From contig CAZTIH010000008.1 of NCBI GenBank assembly GCA_964613675.1, forward strand, positions 1 through 37,081: a stretch of 37,081 nt of DNA, written 5' to 3'. The first letter of the stretch is position 1, and every line of letters begins with the position of its first letter. The position numbers and the translations under genes were made by a program. This document shows, piece after piece, positions 7,496-16,299 of this stretch. This DNA is from DAIUCA01 sp964613675 (GTDB lineage Bacteria; Pseudomonadota; Gammaproteobacteria; Competibacterales; Competibacteraceae). The notes under the pieces were generated by a model. That model was not told the origin of the DNA. It did no database searches and saw only the letters and a program-made list of their open reading frames with translations.

Positions 7496-9655
7496 TCAAC
7501 GACGACGGGATTTAGGCGGGGCCGACGGAGAACGAGGACGGACATGCTGGGTGGTGAACCGTTGACCGCTAAAGGGACGACGATCCGGGCCTTCACCGGG
7601 CTGAAATCGCGGAATGAGTTGATGTTTCCCCGAACCGATTAGATCCGTACGTCCCATGGCTACTAGGGCTTCGCGAAGCAATGGCCAGTTTTTCGGATCG
7701 TGGTAGCGCAAAAAGGCCTTGTGCAGACGGCGGCGAGACAGTCCCCGTGCCGAAAACACCGAATCGCCTTCCCGCTTAACCGGTTTTAGGGGGTTACGCT
7801 CGCTGTGATACATGGCCGTTGCGAGGGCCATCGGCGAGGGCAAAAACGCCTGCACTTGGTCAGCGCGAAACTGATTCTGCTTCAACCACAAAGCCAAATT
7901 GAGCATGTCTTCATCGGTGGTGCCGGGATGCGCCGCAATAAAGTAAGGAATTAGATATTGTTCCTTACCCGCCGCTTTAGAATACTGGTCGAAGAGTTCC
8001 TTGAAGCGGTAGTAATGCCCCATTCCTGGCTTTTTCATGAGGTCGAGAGGGCCTTCCTCGGTATGTTCGGGGGCAATCTTGAGATACCCCCCCACATGAT
8101 GCGTCGCGAGCTCTTTCACATATTCGGGCGACTGCACCGCCAAATCGTACCGTAGCCCCGAGGCGATCAGAATTTTTTTCACCCCTTTCACTTCTCGTGC
8201 TCTGCGGTAGAGCTTTATCAACGGCGCATGATCGGTATTGAGATGTTTACAGATGTCGGGATGGACACAGGATAGCCGTCGGCACGCCGATTCAATGGCC
8301 GAATTTTCACAGTGCAGACGGTACATGTTGGCTGTGGGACCGCCGAGATCCGAAATCACGCCAGTAAATCCCGGGGTTTGATCGCGAATCGCTTCAATCT
8401 CTCGAATAATCGAATCTTCAGAACGATTCTGAATAATCCGACCTTCGTGTTCAGTAATCGAGCAGAAGGTACAACCGCCAAAGCAGCCCCGCATAATCGT
8501 GACCGAAAATCGAATCATCTCGTAGGCGGGACTTTTGGCGCTGCCGTACTGGGGATGAGGAATGCGGGCGTACGGCAACTCGTACACGCGATCCATTTCC
8601 GCCGTTTCGAGGGGAATGGGGGGAGGATTGATCCAAATCTCGCGGTTACCGTGACGCTGTACTAGGGCGCGGGCATTGTGGGGGTTCGATTCGAGATGCA
8701 GTAACCGAGAGGCGTGGGCGTACAAAATGGAGTCCGCTTTGACCTGCTCATAACTGGGCAACCGAATGACCTGTCGATGGCGGGGAACATTGAGTAATTT
8801 ACGGGGCACGAATTGCAATTTCACGCCTTGGGGAACGGTAGATGCGTCGGGCGTTGGATTGACACCAGACGCCGTTAATTCGGCCACCTTTGCGTTGTGA
8901 ACTTCGGGATATTCGTAGGGGTTTTGTGGAGGACTGATGGGGCCGGGTTGATCGATGGTGGTCGAGTCGATTTCCACATAGGGCGCCGGAATCGTTTGGC
9001 AAATAAACGCCGTTCCCCGTAAATCCGTAATCGATTCAATGGGTTCACCGGCCGCCAAACGGTGGGCCAGCTCCACAACGGCCCGTTCCGCATTGCCATA
9101 CAGCAGTAAATCGGCCTTGGCATCCACGAGCAACGAACGCCGTACCTTGTCCGACCAATAATCGTAATGGGCGATTCGTCGGAGACTGGCTTCAATGCCC
9201 CCGAGCACGATGGGGATCTCGGGAAAGGCCTCACGGGCCCGTTGGGCGTACACCAGCGAACAGCGGTCAGGGCGTAACCCCGCCATGCCGTCGGGGGAGT
9301 AGGCATCATCGCTGCGGATTTTGCGGTCGGCGGTGTAGCGATTCACCATCGAATCCATGTTGCCCCCCGTGATGCCAAAAAATAGCTTGGGCGCACCTAA
9401 ACGCTGGAAATCTTCGGTATTTTTCCAGGTGGGCTGCGCAATGATCCCGACCCGAAATCCGTGAGATTCCAATAGGCGTCCCACCAGCGCCATCCCAAAA
9501 CTTGGATGATCCACATAGGCGTCGCCAGTAATAATAATGATGTCGCATTCGTCCCACCCCAGCTCGTCCATTTCGGCACGGGTCATGGGAAGAAACGGTG
9601 CAATGCCAAAGCGTTTCGCCCAGTAAGGACGACGGTGAAATAGGGAAAGAGCCAT
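7496..9655 (-). CDS. ygiQ: YgiQ-family radical SAM protein
   Basis: This 719-residue protein matches YgiQ in length and order. An N-terminal domain (about 1-300) holds DECDIIIITGDAYVDHPSFG and a B12-binding-like fold, and the central radical SAM core has the CxxxCxxC cluster in MRGCFGGCTFCSITEHEGR, which binds a 4Fe-4S cluster and S-adenosylmethionine. The C-terminal DUF3362 region contains YFIAAHPGTTDEDM and ends in a basic tail. The reaction of the family is not established. The ATG at 9655 is clear. It diverges from comM across a 168-base spacer that must hold both promoters. Confidence 0.93.
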   Translation of the reverse strand: MALSLFHRRPYWAKRFGIAPFLPMTRAEMDELGWDECDIIIITGDAYVDHPSFGMALVGRLLESHGFRVGIIAQPTWKNTEDFQRLGAPKLFFGITGGNMDSMVNRYTADRKIRSDDAYSPDGMAGLRPDRCSLVYAQRAREAFPEIPIVLGGIEASLRRIAHYDYWSDKVRRSLLVDAKADLLLYGNAERAVVELAHRLAAGEPIESITDLRGTAFICQTIPAPYVEIDSTTIDQPGPISPPQNPYEYPEVHNAKVAELTASGVNPTPDASTVPQGVKLQFVPRKLLNVPRHRQVIRLPSYEQVKADSILYAHASRLLHLESNPHNARALVQRHGNREIWINPPPIPLETAEMDRVYELPYARIPHPQYGSAKSPAYEMIRFSVTIMRGCFGGCTFCSITEHEGRIIQNRSEDSIIREIEAIRDQTPGFTGVISDLGGPTANMYRLHCENSAIESACRRLSCVHPDICKHLNTDHAPLIKLYRRAREVKGVKKILIASGLRYDLAVQSPEYVKELATHHVGGYLKIAPEHTEEGPLDLMKKPGMGHYYRFKELFDQYSKAAGKEQYLIPYFIAAHPGTTDEDMLNLALWLKQNQFRADQVQAFLPSPMALATAMYHSERNPLKPVKREGDSVFSARGLSRRRLHKAFLRYHDPKNWPLLREALVAMGRTDLIGSGKHQLIPRFQPGEGPDRRPFSGQRFTTQHVRPRSPSAPPKSRRR

Positions 9656-9823
9656 AAAATCTCTCGATTTAATTTTGAGTTAACGACGCGTCGCAAGGCG
9701 TTAATGGAGCACAATTTTTGCGCCGAGTTTAGCGAATCAATAGGTTTGTGAATCTCGCAACTCTTACGCGTTTTAGATTAGGCTGAATTATGCGAAAGAT
9801 GGGGCAAATGGCGAGGTAATTCG

Positions 9824-11329
9824 ATGAGTTTGGCTACGGTACTGAGTCGCGCTCAAGTGGGGGTAGATGCGCCCCTCGTGACGGTGGAAGTCGATTTAGC
9901 CAGTGGTTTACCGGGATTGTATCTGGCGGGGTTGCCCGAAACGGCCGTCAAGGAGAGTAAGGATCGCGTGCGGGGCGCGTTGAAAAACAGTGGTTTTCAG
10001 TTCCCCAATCGCCGTATCACCATCAATTTGGCACCCGCCGATTTACCTAAGGAAGGGGGACGTTTTGATTTACCCATTGCTATTGGTCTCCTCGCTGCGT
10101 CCGCTCAAATCAACGCGCTCCCCTTACCCCAACTGGAATTTATGGGTGAACTAGCGTTGAGCGGCGAATTACGGGCGGTTCGTGGCGTATTGCCGGCGGC
10201 CGTAGCCTGTCAGCGGCGGGGACGGGCTTTGGTAGTGCCTCTGGAAAATGCCGATGAAGCGGCGCTCGTCCAATCGCTAACGGTGTACGGTGCCCGTGAC
10301 TTGGCCCAAATTTGTCGGTTTTTGATGGATCCGCAGGAACTCCCCCCCCATAGCGCCCCACCGTTTTCCCCGACACAAGCGACTGTGCCCGATTTGCGGG
10401 ATGTACGCGGTCAGCTTCAGGCGCGACGTGCCCTAGAAATCGCGGCGGCTGGGGGGCATAACCTGTTGTTTGTGGGGCCACCGGGGACGGGAAAAACGAT
10501 GTTGGCGAGTCGGTTGCCGGGGATTTTGCCCCCGATGACGATGCAAGAAACCTTGGAAAGTGCAGCGGTCGCCTCAGTAAGCCACACGGGATTTGATCCA
10601 ACGACTTGGGGAAAACGGCCTTTTCGGTCGCCCCATCACACGGCCTCGGCGGTATCGCTGGTGGGGGGGGGCAGTCATCCCAAACCGGGGGAGATTTCTC
10701 TGGCGCACTGTGGGGTGTTGTTTTTGGACGAACTTCCCGAATTTCACCCCAAAGTCCTGGAAGTGCTGCGCGAACCCTTAGAATCGGGAAACATCACCAT
10801 CGCCCGTGCAGCGCAGTCGGTACAGTACCCGGCGCGGTTTCAGCTCGTCGCGGCGCTTAACCCCTGTCCGTGTGGATTTCTGGGCGACCGCGAACGGTCT
10901 TGTCAATGTACTGCTGAACAAATTCGGCGTTATCGAGCGAAGTTATCGGGGCCGTTACTCGACCGCATTGATTTACAAATCGAGGTGACGCGGTTTGATC
11001 ATCGGTTGCTGCGGGGAGAAAGTTTGGAAGAGAACAGCGAAATAGTGGCCCAACGGGTATCTGCGGCGCGGGCACGGCAGTTAAAACGGGCAAACTGCAT
11101 TAATGCGCATTTAACGCCCGCCGACATCGAAAAGTATTGCAAACTCACCGATAGCGATTATCAATTACTCGAAACGGCGGTCTCGAAGTTGCACCTGTCG
11201 CCTCGTGCCTACCATCGAATTTTGAAAGTTGCGCGAACGCTGTCCGATTTAGCAGATGCGCCTCAGATTCAAACGGTGGCGTTAAGCGAAGCGATTCGGT
11301 ATCGCACATTTGACCGCAGTCACCGTTAA
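9824..11329 (+). CDS. comM: ComM/YifB family Mg-chelatase-like AAA+ ATPase
   Basis: The 501-residue product has the ComM/YifB order: an N-terminal ChlI-like domain (about 1-170, SLATVLSRAQVGVDAPLVTVEVDLASGLPG), a AAA+ module with Walker A GPPGTGKTMLASRLPG near 222 and a DELPEF Walker B, and a C-terminal Mg-chelatase domain after NPCPCGFLGD, with paired cysteines. In naturally transformable gammaproteobacteria ComM is a hexameric helicase that extends strand invasion and branch migration of incoming DNA. The ATG at 9824 follows GCGAGGTAA. Nothing in the window shows the rest of a competence system. Confidence 0.93.
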   Translation: MSLATVLSRAQVGVDAPLVTVEVDLASGLPGLYLAGLPETAVKESKDRVRGALKNSGFQFPNRRITINLAPADLPKEGGRFDLPIAIGLLAASAQINALPLPQLEFMGELALSGELRAVRGVLPAAVACQRRGRALVVPLENADEAALVQSLTVYGARDLAQICRFLMDPQELPPHSAPPFSPTQATVPDLRDVRGQLQARRALEIAAAGGHNLLFVGPPGTGKTMLASRLPGILPPMTMQETLESAAVASVSHTGFDPTTWGKRPFRSPHHTASAVSLVGGGSHPKPGEISLAHCGVLFLDELPEFHPKVLEVLREPLESGNITIARAAQSVQYPARFQLVAALNPCPCGFLGDRERSCQCTAEQIRRYRAKLSGPLLDRIDLQIEVTRFDHRLLRGESLEENSEIVAQRVSAARARQLKRANCINAHLTPADIEKYCKLTDSDYQLLETAVSKLHLSPRAYHRILKVARTLSDLADAPQIQTVALSEAIRYRTFDRSHR

Positions 11330-11397
11330 CCGCTATCTCAAACGCTCAGGATCTGCGGTGATTCCCAGGTAGGCGTTTGCCACAAAAGCGGTTACTT

Positions 11398-11550
11398 CAT
11401 CACTGAAAAATCATCAGGTCACGCAGTCAATCGTTTTTTGGCATCGCTGAAAAATCATCAGGTCGCGCAGTCAATCGTTTTTTGGCATCGCTGAAAAATC
11501 ATTTGGCATCGCTGAAAAATCATCAGGTCACGCAGTCAATCGTTTGTTGG
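11398..11550. repeat. 44-bp tandem repeat array, 3.5 units
   Basis: Three full 44-base units lie at 11398-11441, 11442-11485 and 11507-11550, with a 21-base truncated unit at 11486-11506. Each unit starts CATC(A/G)CTGAAAAATCATC and ends in a TTTTTTGG-like tract. The array fills most of the gap between comM and the unknown gene at 11593. No open frame runs through it in a convincing way. Confidence 0.95.
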
Positions 11551-11592
11551 CATCAGCGCATTGCAGACAGGTAACAGGTAGGTAAATAGAAG

Positions 11593-12564
11593 ATGAGTAC
11601 CCCACTAATCGACAGCTATCGCGGCATTAAAGTGAATTTACCCCCGGTAGATCCCAAACACTCGGCGGCACTCAAGGAAATTAAGCACCTTTGGTTAAAC
11701 GAGTTTAGCGACTTAAAAGATAACGAACGACAACTTTTAGTGGCTATGACCGAGGCTTTTTTGGAACCCGGATCGCATTTTGGCACCCGCAGCCACGGTG
11801 AAATTACCTGTGATTTCGGGGAAATGCTGCATTATCTGGATAACAGTGCAGATTCGCTAAAATATCTCTATGAGTTCTATTGCAGAAAGGAAGGATGTGC
11901 CGAACGGGCTTCTATCGCCCATGTGATTTACGAAATAACCGTGTTTTTTGAAACTTACTTCAGCCCGCTGATCCATCAAGCAGATCCTTCAAGTAGTCGT
12001 TTATCTCCTGCTAAGGTCTTGATTTCACACTATTCTGTTTTGAACATGAGCACCTGTAGCATGGGGGGACTCACCACCCTCGATGACTTAAAAAGATTAA
12101 AGCAGCAACACCAAGCCAAATCTAAAGCGACCCGTGATGCGACTGCATCGACGCCCAAAGCACAAGAAGTCCCAAAGGTTGAGATGACGAAGGAGCAGTT
12201 ACAGCACTTCCTAGAGACGCCCGAATCGTTTTTAAGAGAGCTGTTCACGGCTTACTCCCGCATTCCCCACCGGATGCAGGGATTAATTCAAGGCTTTATG
12301 CAATATCTGAAGACTCAATTTGTCCGTGAGCAGCGCTATAAGAAGGTCATTTTTTACGAAGCTCTATTCCAGGTCATCAGTGTGGGGCAGTTTAGCGAAG
12401 ACTTCGATTCCATCGAGTTAGCCTTTTCGATGGCGAAGATTTTCCGCGATGACGAGGATGCCAGCCTGTTACTGGGCTATGTCCGTCGCAAGGTCGATAA
12501 ATTGGCCGGTGAAATTACCAACTCGCTAGAGTTTCCTCCCCTGCCTAAACCGCGCAAGCCCTAA
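11593..12564 (+). CDS. Uncharacterised 323-residue soluble protein
   Basis: I do not recognise this protein. It is soluble and largely helical by composition, with two helical halves (about 30-165 and 205-310) joined by a charged linker (KRLKQQHQAKSKATRDATAS, about residues 167-195). Several conserved-looking aromatic and acidic stretches (CDFGEMLHYL, IYEITVFFETYF, SVGQFSEDFDSIELAFSM) suggest a structured, non-secreted protein. No signal peptide or membrane segment is visible. The ATG at 11593 has a plausible GGTAGGTAAATAGAAG leader. Its TAA is followed immediately by the ATG of the Sua5-type gene, so the two are probably cotranscribed and coupled. The 44-bp repeats end about 40 bases upstream. 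Confidence 0.7.
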   Translation: MSTPLIDSYRGIKVNLPPVDPKHSAALKEIKHLWLNEFSDLKDNERQLLVAMTEAFLEPGSHFGTRSHGEITCDFGEMLHYLDNSADSLKYLYEFYCRKEGCAERASIAHVIYEITVFFETYFSPLIHQADPSSSRLSPAKVLISHYSVLNMSTCSMGGLTTLDDLKRLKQQHQAKSKATRDATASTPKAQEVPKVEMTKEQLQHFLETPESFLRELFTAYSRIPHRMQGLIQGFMQYLKTQFVREQRYKKVIFYEALFQVISVGQFSEDFDSIELAFSMAKIFRDDEDASLLLGYVRRKVDKLAGEITNSLEFPPLPKPRKP

Positions 12565-13533
12565 ATGAAGGAACATTATTTGTCGATTGAGGCGGCGGCG
12601 ACGGCCTTAGCGCAGGGAAAACTAGTCGGAATTCCCACAGAAACAGTGTACGGCTTAGCGGCCAATGCGTTTGATGAACAGGCGGTGAACGCGGTGTTTG
12701 TCGCTAAAAATCGACCCCATTTTGATCCCCTAATCGTGCATCTGAAGTCACCCGAACAAGTCGAGCAGTTCTGCACCGCCATTCCCTCCATTGTCTGGAC
12801 ATTAATCGAAGCCTTTTGGCCCGGCCCCCTGACATTATTACTGCCCAAAAAACCCTGTATTAGCGACTTAATTACGGCGGGTTTGCCGCGGGTGGCGGTG
12901 CGGATGCCCCGTCATTCGGTCGCCCATACGCTACTCCAACAATTAGATTTCCCACTCGTGGCCCCAAGCGCTAATCCTTTTGGCTACATTAGCCCGACGA
13001 CCCCGCAACATGTCCTAGATCAGTTGGGGGACTGCATCGCGGGCGTGATCGACGGCGGCCCTTGCGAAATTGGTTTGGAATCAACCATTTTGGGCATCGA
13101 AGCCTCCCACGCCGTGATCTATCGGGAAGGGGGGGTGAGTCGAGAAACCTTAGCAGCGTGTTTGGGAGATTGCCCCCTGCAATTGTCTAGCGCGGAGTCA
13201 AAAACCGTTATTCATGCGCCAGGCCAATTAACCAGTCATTACGCCCCGACAAAGCCGGTTTATTTCGATGCGTTAGCGCGCTGTTTGCGCCATTTCAACG
13301 CCCAATCCCTGGGGACGATTTGTTTTCGTGAACCAGTGCCGTCGCTTCCCCTAACCTATCAATTTGTCTTAAGCCCCACCGGCGATTTGGGCACGGCGGC
13401 ACAACAGCTTTTTCGCGGGTTGCGGGAACTCGATCGCCTGCCCGTTCAAGCGATTTATGCCGAAAAATTTCCCGAAGTCGGCTTGGGACGTGCGATTAAC
13501 GATCGTTTGCGTCGGGCAAGTCATCGCCTCTAA
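12565..13533 (+). CDS. Sua5/YrdC-type threonylcarbamoyl-AMP synthase
   Basis: The 322-residue protein is a full-length Sua5: a YrdC domain (about 1-195) with GKLVGIPTETVYGLAANA, KNRPHFDPLIVH and the SANPFG loop, then a C-terminal Sua5 domain introduced by the linker HAPGQLTSHYAPTKPVY. The enzyme makes threonylcarbamoyl-AMP from threonine, bicarbonate and ATP, the first step of the t6A modification at position 37 of ANN-decoding tRNAs. The ATG abuts the stop codon of the preceding unknown gene. YrdC-only forms are also common in gammaproteobacteria, so this longer form may coexist with another copy elsewhere. Confidence 0.93.
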   Translation: MKEHYLSIEAAATALAQGKLVGIPTETVYGLAANAFDEQAVNAVFVAKNRPHFDPLIVHLKSPEQVEQFCTAIPSIVWTLIEAFWPGPLTLLLPKKPCISDLITAGLPRVAVRMPRHSVAHTLLQQLDFPLVAPSANPFGYISPTTPQHVLDQLGDCIAGVIDGGPCEIGLESTILGIEASHAVIYREGGVSRETLAACLGDCPLQLSSAESKTVIHAPGQLTSHYAPTKPVYFDALARCLRHFNAQSLGTICFREPVPSLPLTYQFVLSPTGDLGTAAQQLFRGLRELDRLPVQAIYAEKFPEVGLGRAINDRLRRASHRL

Positions 13534-13689
13534 TGTAAACATTTTCAATATGTTAGGGGAAATAATGCCCCCGTATTCCGTAATTTTCCCCGCTTGTGCC
13601 CCACCCCGCGTTCCCGAGAATCTACCGTGAATTGCTAAAGTCCCCCCTTCCGTTTCTCCCTTTCAGATCCACCTCCCCGAGGGCGCAGA

Positions 13690-15486
13690 ATGACCATGAC
13701 TCCGCTAGATGAAGAGCAGGCGCGAATTTCCCAACTAAAACCTTGGTCGTTTCTCGACGGCGATCAACTTAAAACATTGATTTTACAGGCAGAAATGGCG
13801 TGTTACGCAAAAGATGATCTCATTGCGATCTCGCCCAATCAGCGATTTATCATCCGGACCGGCGAAGTCACGACGCCTCAAGAGAAATTTTCCCAAGGCG
13901 ATTATTTTCCCTATTTCGAGTTGCCCAATTTGCCACGCTTCCGCGCCATAACGGACGTGACAGGGTGGTGGGTGCCGATGGGCGAACTGAATAGTTTGGA
14001 AATTTTGCCTGAATTTGTGCGCTGGCGAACCGAAAAGCTCGAAAAACAATATCTTTTGCTCTGGCAACAGACCTCCCAGTGGCGGGAGCAGAGCCAGTTG
14101 CGGGCCCAAATTCTGGAGTTGCCCCTGCACACCGTCATGAGCACGCCCCCCTTGACCATCGACCAAACTTCGCCGCTGTCCGAGGCCTTTGTCCTCATGG
14201 CCAAACACAAAGTGGGGTCGGTCATCGTCACGGATCAAGGCAAAGCCACGGGGATTCTGACGGAAGCAGATGGGGTACGTCGGGTGTTGGCGCTACAGAA
14301 GTCGGTGGATGCTCCCATTTCCTCGGTGGTGTCGCCGCAACTGCTGACCTACTCCCAACACGGTACGGTGGCAGAAGCCGCTTTGTTGATGATGCAGCAC
14401 CGCGTTCGGCATCTGCCCTTGGTGGACGATCACGGCAAGCTCGTCGGCATTATTTCTGAACGCGATATTTTCCAGTTACAGAAAGGCGGTTTAGCGGACT
14501 TACGGGCGCCACTGTACGAATCCGATGAGGTGCAGCAGATTGCGGCCGGCGCAGCGACGATCCATCGAACAGGACGACAATTTTTTGAGGTGGGCATGGC
14601 GGTGCCCTCATTTACCCATTTAATTTCATCGTTAAACGACGCCATTGCCGAACGGGTGTTGACGGTGATTTCACAAAAACACAGGCTCGATCAATTCTGC
14701 TGGCTGGCATTTGGGTCGGAAGGCCGTCACGAACAGACATTGGTCACCGATCAAGATAATGGCATTGTCTTCGCTGATGTTCCCGAACCTGAACGCGAAG
14801 GGCGGCGTCAACAATTTCTGAAGATGGCCGCCGAGATTAACGATGCCCTCGCCGAATGTGGCTTCACCCGTTGTCCGGGGGAGATCATGGCTTGTAACCC
14901 GTCGTGGTGCTTATCGTTAGCGGAATGGCAGCAGCGGTTTAGTTCCTGGATTCGCACGCCAACCCCGCAAGCCCTGTTAAATTCCAGCATTTTCTTTGAT
15001 TTTCGCCCCCTGTTTGGCGATTTTTCGTTGGCGGACGCATTACGCGATCATCTGTTTCAACAGGCCCCCAAGAACCGAATTTTTCTCCACACCCTCGCCG
15101 CCAATGTGTTGAGCGTGAATCCGCCGTTGGGACGGCTGGGGCGGTTTAGCAGTCGGACCATTGATCTGAAAAAAACGGGGACGCGATTATTTGTGGATGC
15201 GGGGCGCTTGATGGCGCTCTCGACCGGAATGACACCGACAGCCACCGTTGAGCGGTTGCGACAGGCCGGGGACGCGCTCCATCGACGGGTTCACGATATT
15301 GAGGCAGACATTGCGGCGTTTGAACATCTGCAAGGGCTGCGGCTGCGTCAACAGCTTTCGGGGCAAGGCGCCCCCAATGTCGTGGAGCCTCAATCGCTTA
15401 ACAGCTTTGAGCAACGGCTGTTATTTGAATCGCTGAGTCAAGCCAAACTATTGCAGAACACCATCAAATTGGAGTACGCCCGATGA
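13690..15486 (+). CDS. CBS-domain and DUF294 nucleotidyltransferase-like protein
   Basis: This 598-residue cytoplasmic protein has an N-terminal cyclic-nucleotide-binding-like region (about 1-120, rather divergent), two CBS domains (about 150-275, with MSTPPLTIDQTSPLSEAFVLM and LPLVDDHGKLVGIISERDIF), a DUF294 nucleotidyltransferase-like domain with FGSEGRHEQTLVTDQDNG (about 340-360), and a DUF294 C-terminal helical region. The GSxGRxE...TDQDNG pattern is the nucleotidyltransferase signature of GlnD-type domains, so a signal-responsive transferase or regulator is plausible. CBS pairs usually bind adenine nucleotides. In many proteobacteria it sits with an acetate symporter and an exonuclease gene; here only the exonuclease partner is present, overlapping by 4 bases. 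The ATG at 13690 follows GAGG at a normal distance. Confidence 0.88.
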   Translation: MTMTPLDEEQARISQLKPWSFLDGDQLKTLILQAEMACYAKDDLIAISPNQRFIIRTGEVTTPQEKFSQGDYFPYFELPNLPRFRAITDVTGWWVPMGELNSLEILPEFVRWRTEKLEKQYLLLWQQTSQWREQSQLRAQILELPLHTVMSTPPLTIDQTSPLSEAFVLMAKHKVGSVIVTDQGKATGILTEADGVRRVLALQKSVDAPISSVVSPQLLTYSQHGTVAEAALLMMQHRVRHLPLVDDHGKLVGIISERDIFQLQKGGLADLRAPLYESDEVQQIAAGAATIHRTGRQFFEVGMAVPSFTHLISSLNDAIAERVLTVISQKHRLDQFCWLAFGSEGRHEQTLVTDQDNGIVFADVPEPEREGRRQQFLKMAAEINDALAECGFTRCPGEIMACNPSWCLSLAEWQQRFSSWIRTPTPQALLNSSIFFDFRPLFGDFSLADALRDHLFQQAPKNRIFLHTLAANVLSVNPPLGRLGRFSSRTIDLKKTGTRLFVDAGRLMALSTGMTPTATVERLRQAGDALHRRVHDIEADIAAFEHLQGLRLRQQLSGQGAPNVVEPQSLNSFEQRLLFESLSQAKLLQNTIKLEYAR

Positions 15487-16082
15487 GTCGAGCGCATTGG
15501 CCGTTCCATCGGGGACATTTTTGGATTGTCGATGTGGGCGTGACGGGCCTCGATGCGCGACAGGATTTCGTGAACGGGGTCGCGATGACCGAAGTCGTGC
15601 AAGGGCGCTGGAATCTACGGAGTTTGCAATGGATTCCCCTGATTGCGCCGTTAAATCAAGGTTTGGGCCGTGGGCGCAGTTCAGCACTCGATATTTGGGT
15701 GGATCAGTACGACGAGCGCGCCATTTTGGTCACTTTCAATTGGGCGTTCGTAAATCGTAGCTTGGGGTCACTGTGGCCCAAACCGCCTTTAGTCCTAGAT
15801 TTAGCGAAAATTTTATCGCCCCGTCTGTGGGAATCGCGCCACCCCAACTTTGAGACCGCATTGCGACGGTTAGGGGTGGAGCGCACCGGGGACGATCACG
15901 ATCCGTTGAGCGACGTCTATGCCATGACGCAAGCCCTGCTGTGGCTACTTGCCTATGCCGAGAAATCGGGGTTGCGGACGGTCGATGAACTGATTCATCT
16001 GCATTCGGCGTCGGATTGGTTGTATGAATACGTGCAACAGGGGCGTCCCGTAGCCGCCTCGGAAGCTGCCGATTCGGCGTGA
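15483..16082 (+). CDS. DnaQ-fold 3'-5' exonuclease homologue lacking catalytic acids
   Basis: The 199-residue product overlaps the DUF294 stop by ATGA. It has the layout of the DEDDh exonuclease partner of CBS/DUF294 proteins, but key residues are changed. Motif I, normally DxETTG, reads DVGVTG (Asp17 kept, Glu replaced by Gly19). Motif II, normally HNAxFD, reads FNWAFV (Asp replaced by Val90). The final HxxxxD survives as His139...Asp144. With two of the four metal-binding acids gone, hydrolysis is unlikely, so it may serve as a binding or regulatory subunit. The frame is intact, which argues against simple decay. The identification rests on motif spacing plus context. Confidence 0.75.
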   Translation: MSRAHWPFHRGHFWIVDVGVTGLDARQDFVNGVAMTEVVQGRWNLRSLQWIPLIAPLNQGLGRGRSSALDIWVDQYDERAILVTFNWAFVNRSLGSLWPKPPLVLDLAKILSPRLWESRHPNFETALRRLGVERTGDDHDPLSDVYAMTQALLWLLAYAEKSGLRTVDELIHLHSASDWLYEYVQQGRPVAASEAADSA

Positions 16083-16089
16083 ACTGCGG

Positions 16090-16157
16090 GCGAGGTGCGA
16101 AGGGGGATAACGGTGGCGGCGAAGTGCGAAGGGGGGATAACGGTGGCGGCGAAGTGC
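16090..16157. repeat. 29/30-bp G-rich tandem repeat, about 2.3 units
   Basis: A unit containing GTGCGAAGGGGGATAACGGT starts at 16095 and recurs at 16124, with a partial third at 16154. The two full copies differ by one G in the G-run. It follows the exonuclease stop codon directly. Confidence 0.85.
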
Positions 16158-16213
16158 CCTAACGGTCGGCCCCCGATCTAACCTCAAAGGATGTGTGGAG
16201 CGGCGTTTTTCCC

Positions 16214-16266
16214 GTGACCGAAATGCGCGACAAGCTCCGTCCTTTAGCGCGGGGAGGATGTCAGAC
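16214..16266 (+). repeat. Dispersed IS-end-like repeat, copy 3
   Basis: It begins GTGACCGAAATGCGCGACAA, contains GTCCTTTAGCGCGGGG and ends GATGTCAGAC. The first 37 bases match copy 2 (851-894, minus) with about five mismatches, and the GTCCTTTAG...ATGTCA part also aligns with copy 1 (263-302, minus). It lies directly upstream of the MlaF-like gene, in the plus orientation. No transposase is left beside it. Confidence 0.55.
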
Positions 16267-16299
16267 ACGCCACGCTATCCATCCGCCGATGAGAAAACG

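Noticed and set aside
8681..8700. tRNA T-loop-like GGGTTCGATTCGAG
   Set aside because: It lies within the ygiQ coding sequence and has no acceptor, D or anticodon stems around it.
16195..16299. Longer N-terminus for the MlaF-like ATPase
   Set aside because: The sequence is an IS-end-like repeat, and family members begin at about MITVRHL; the frame is open by chance.
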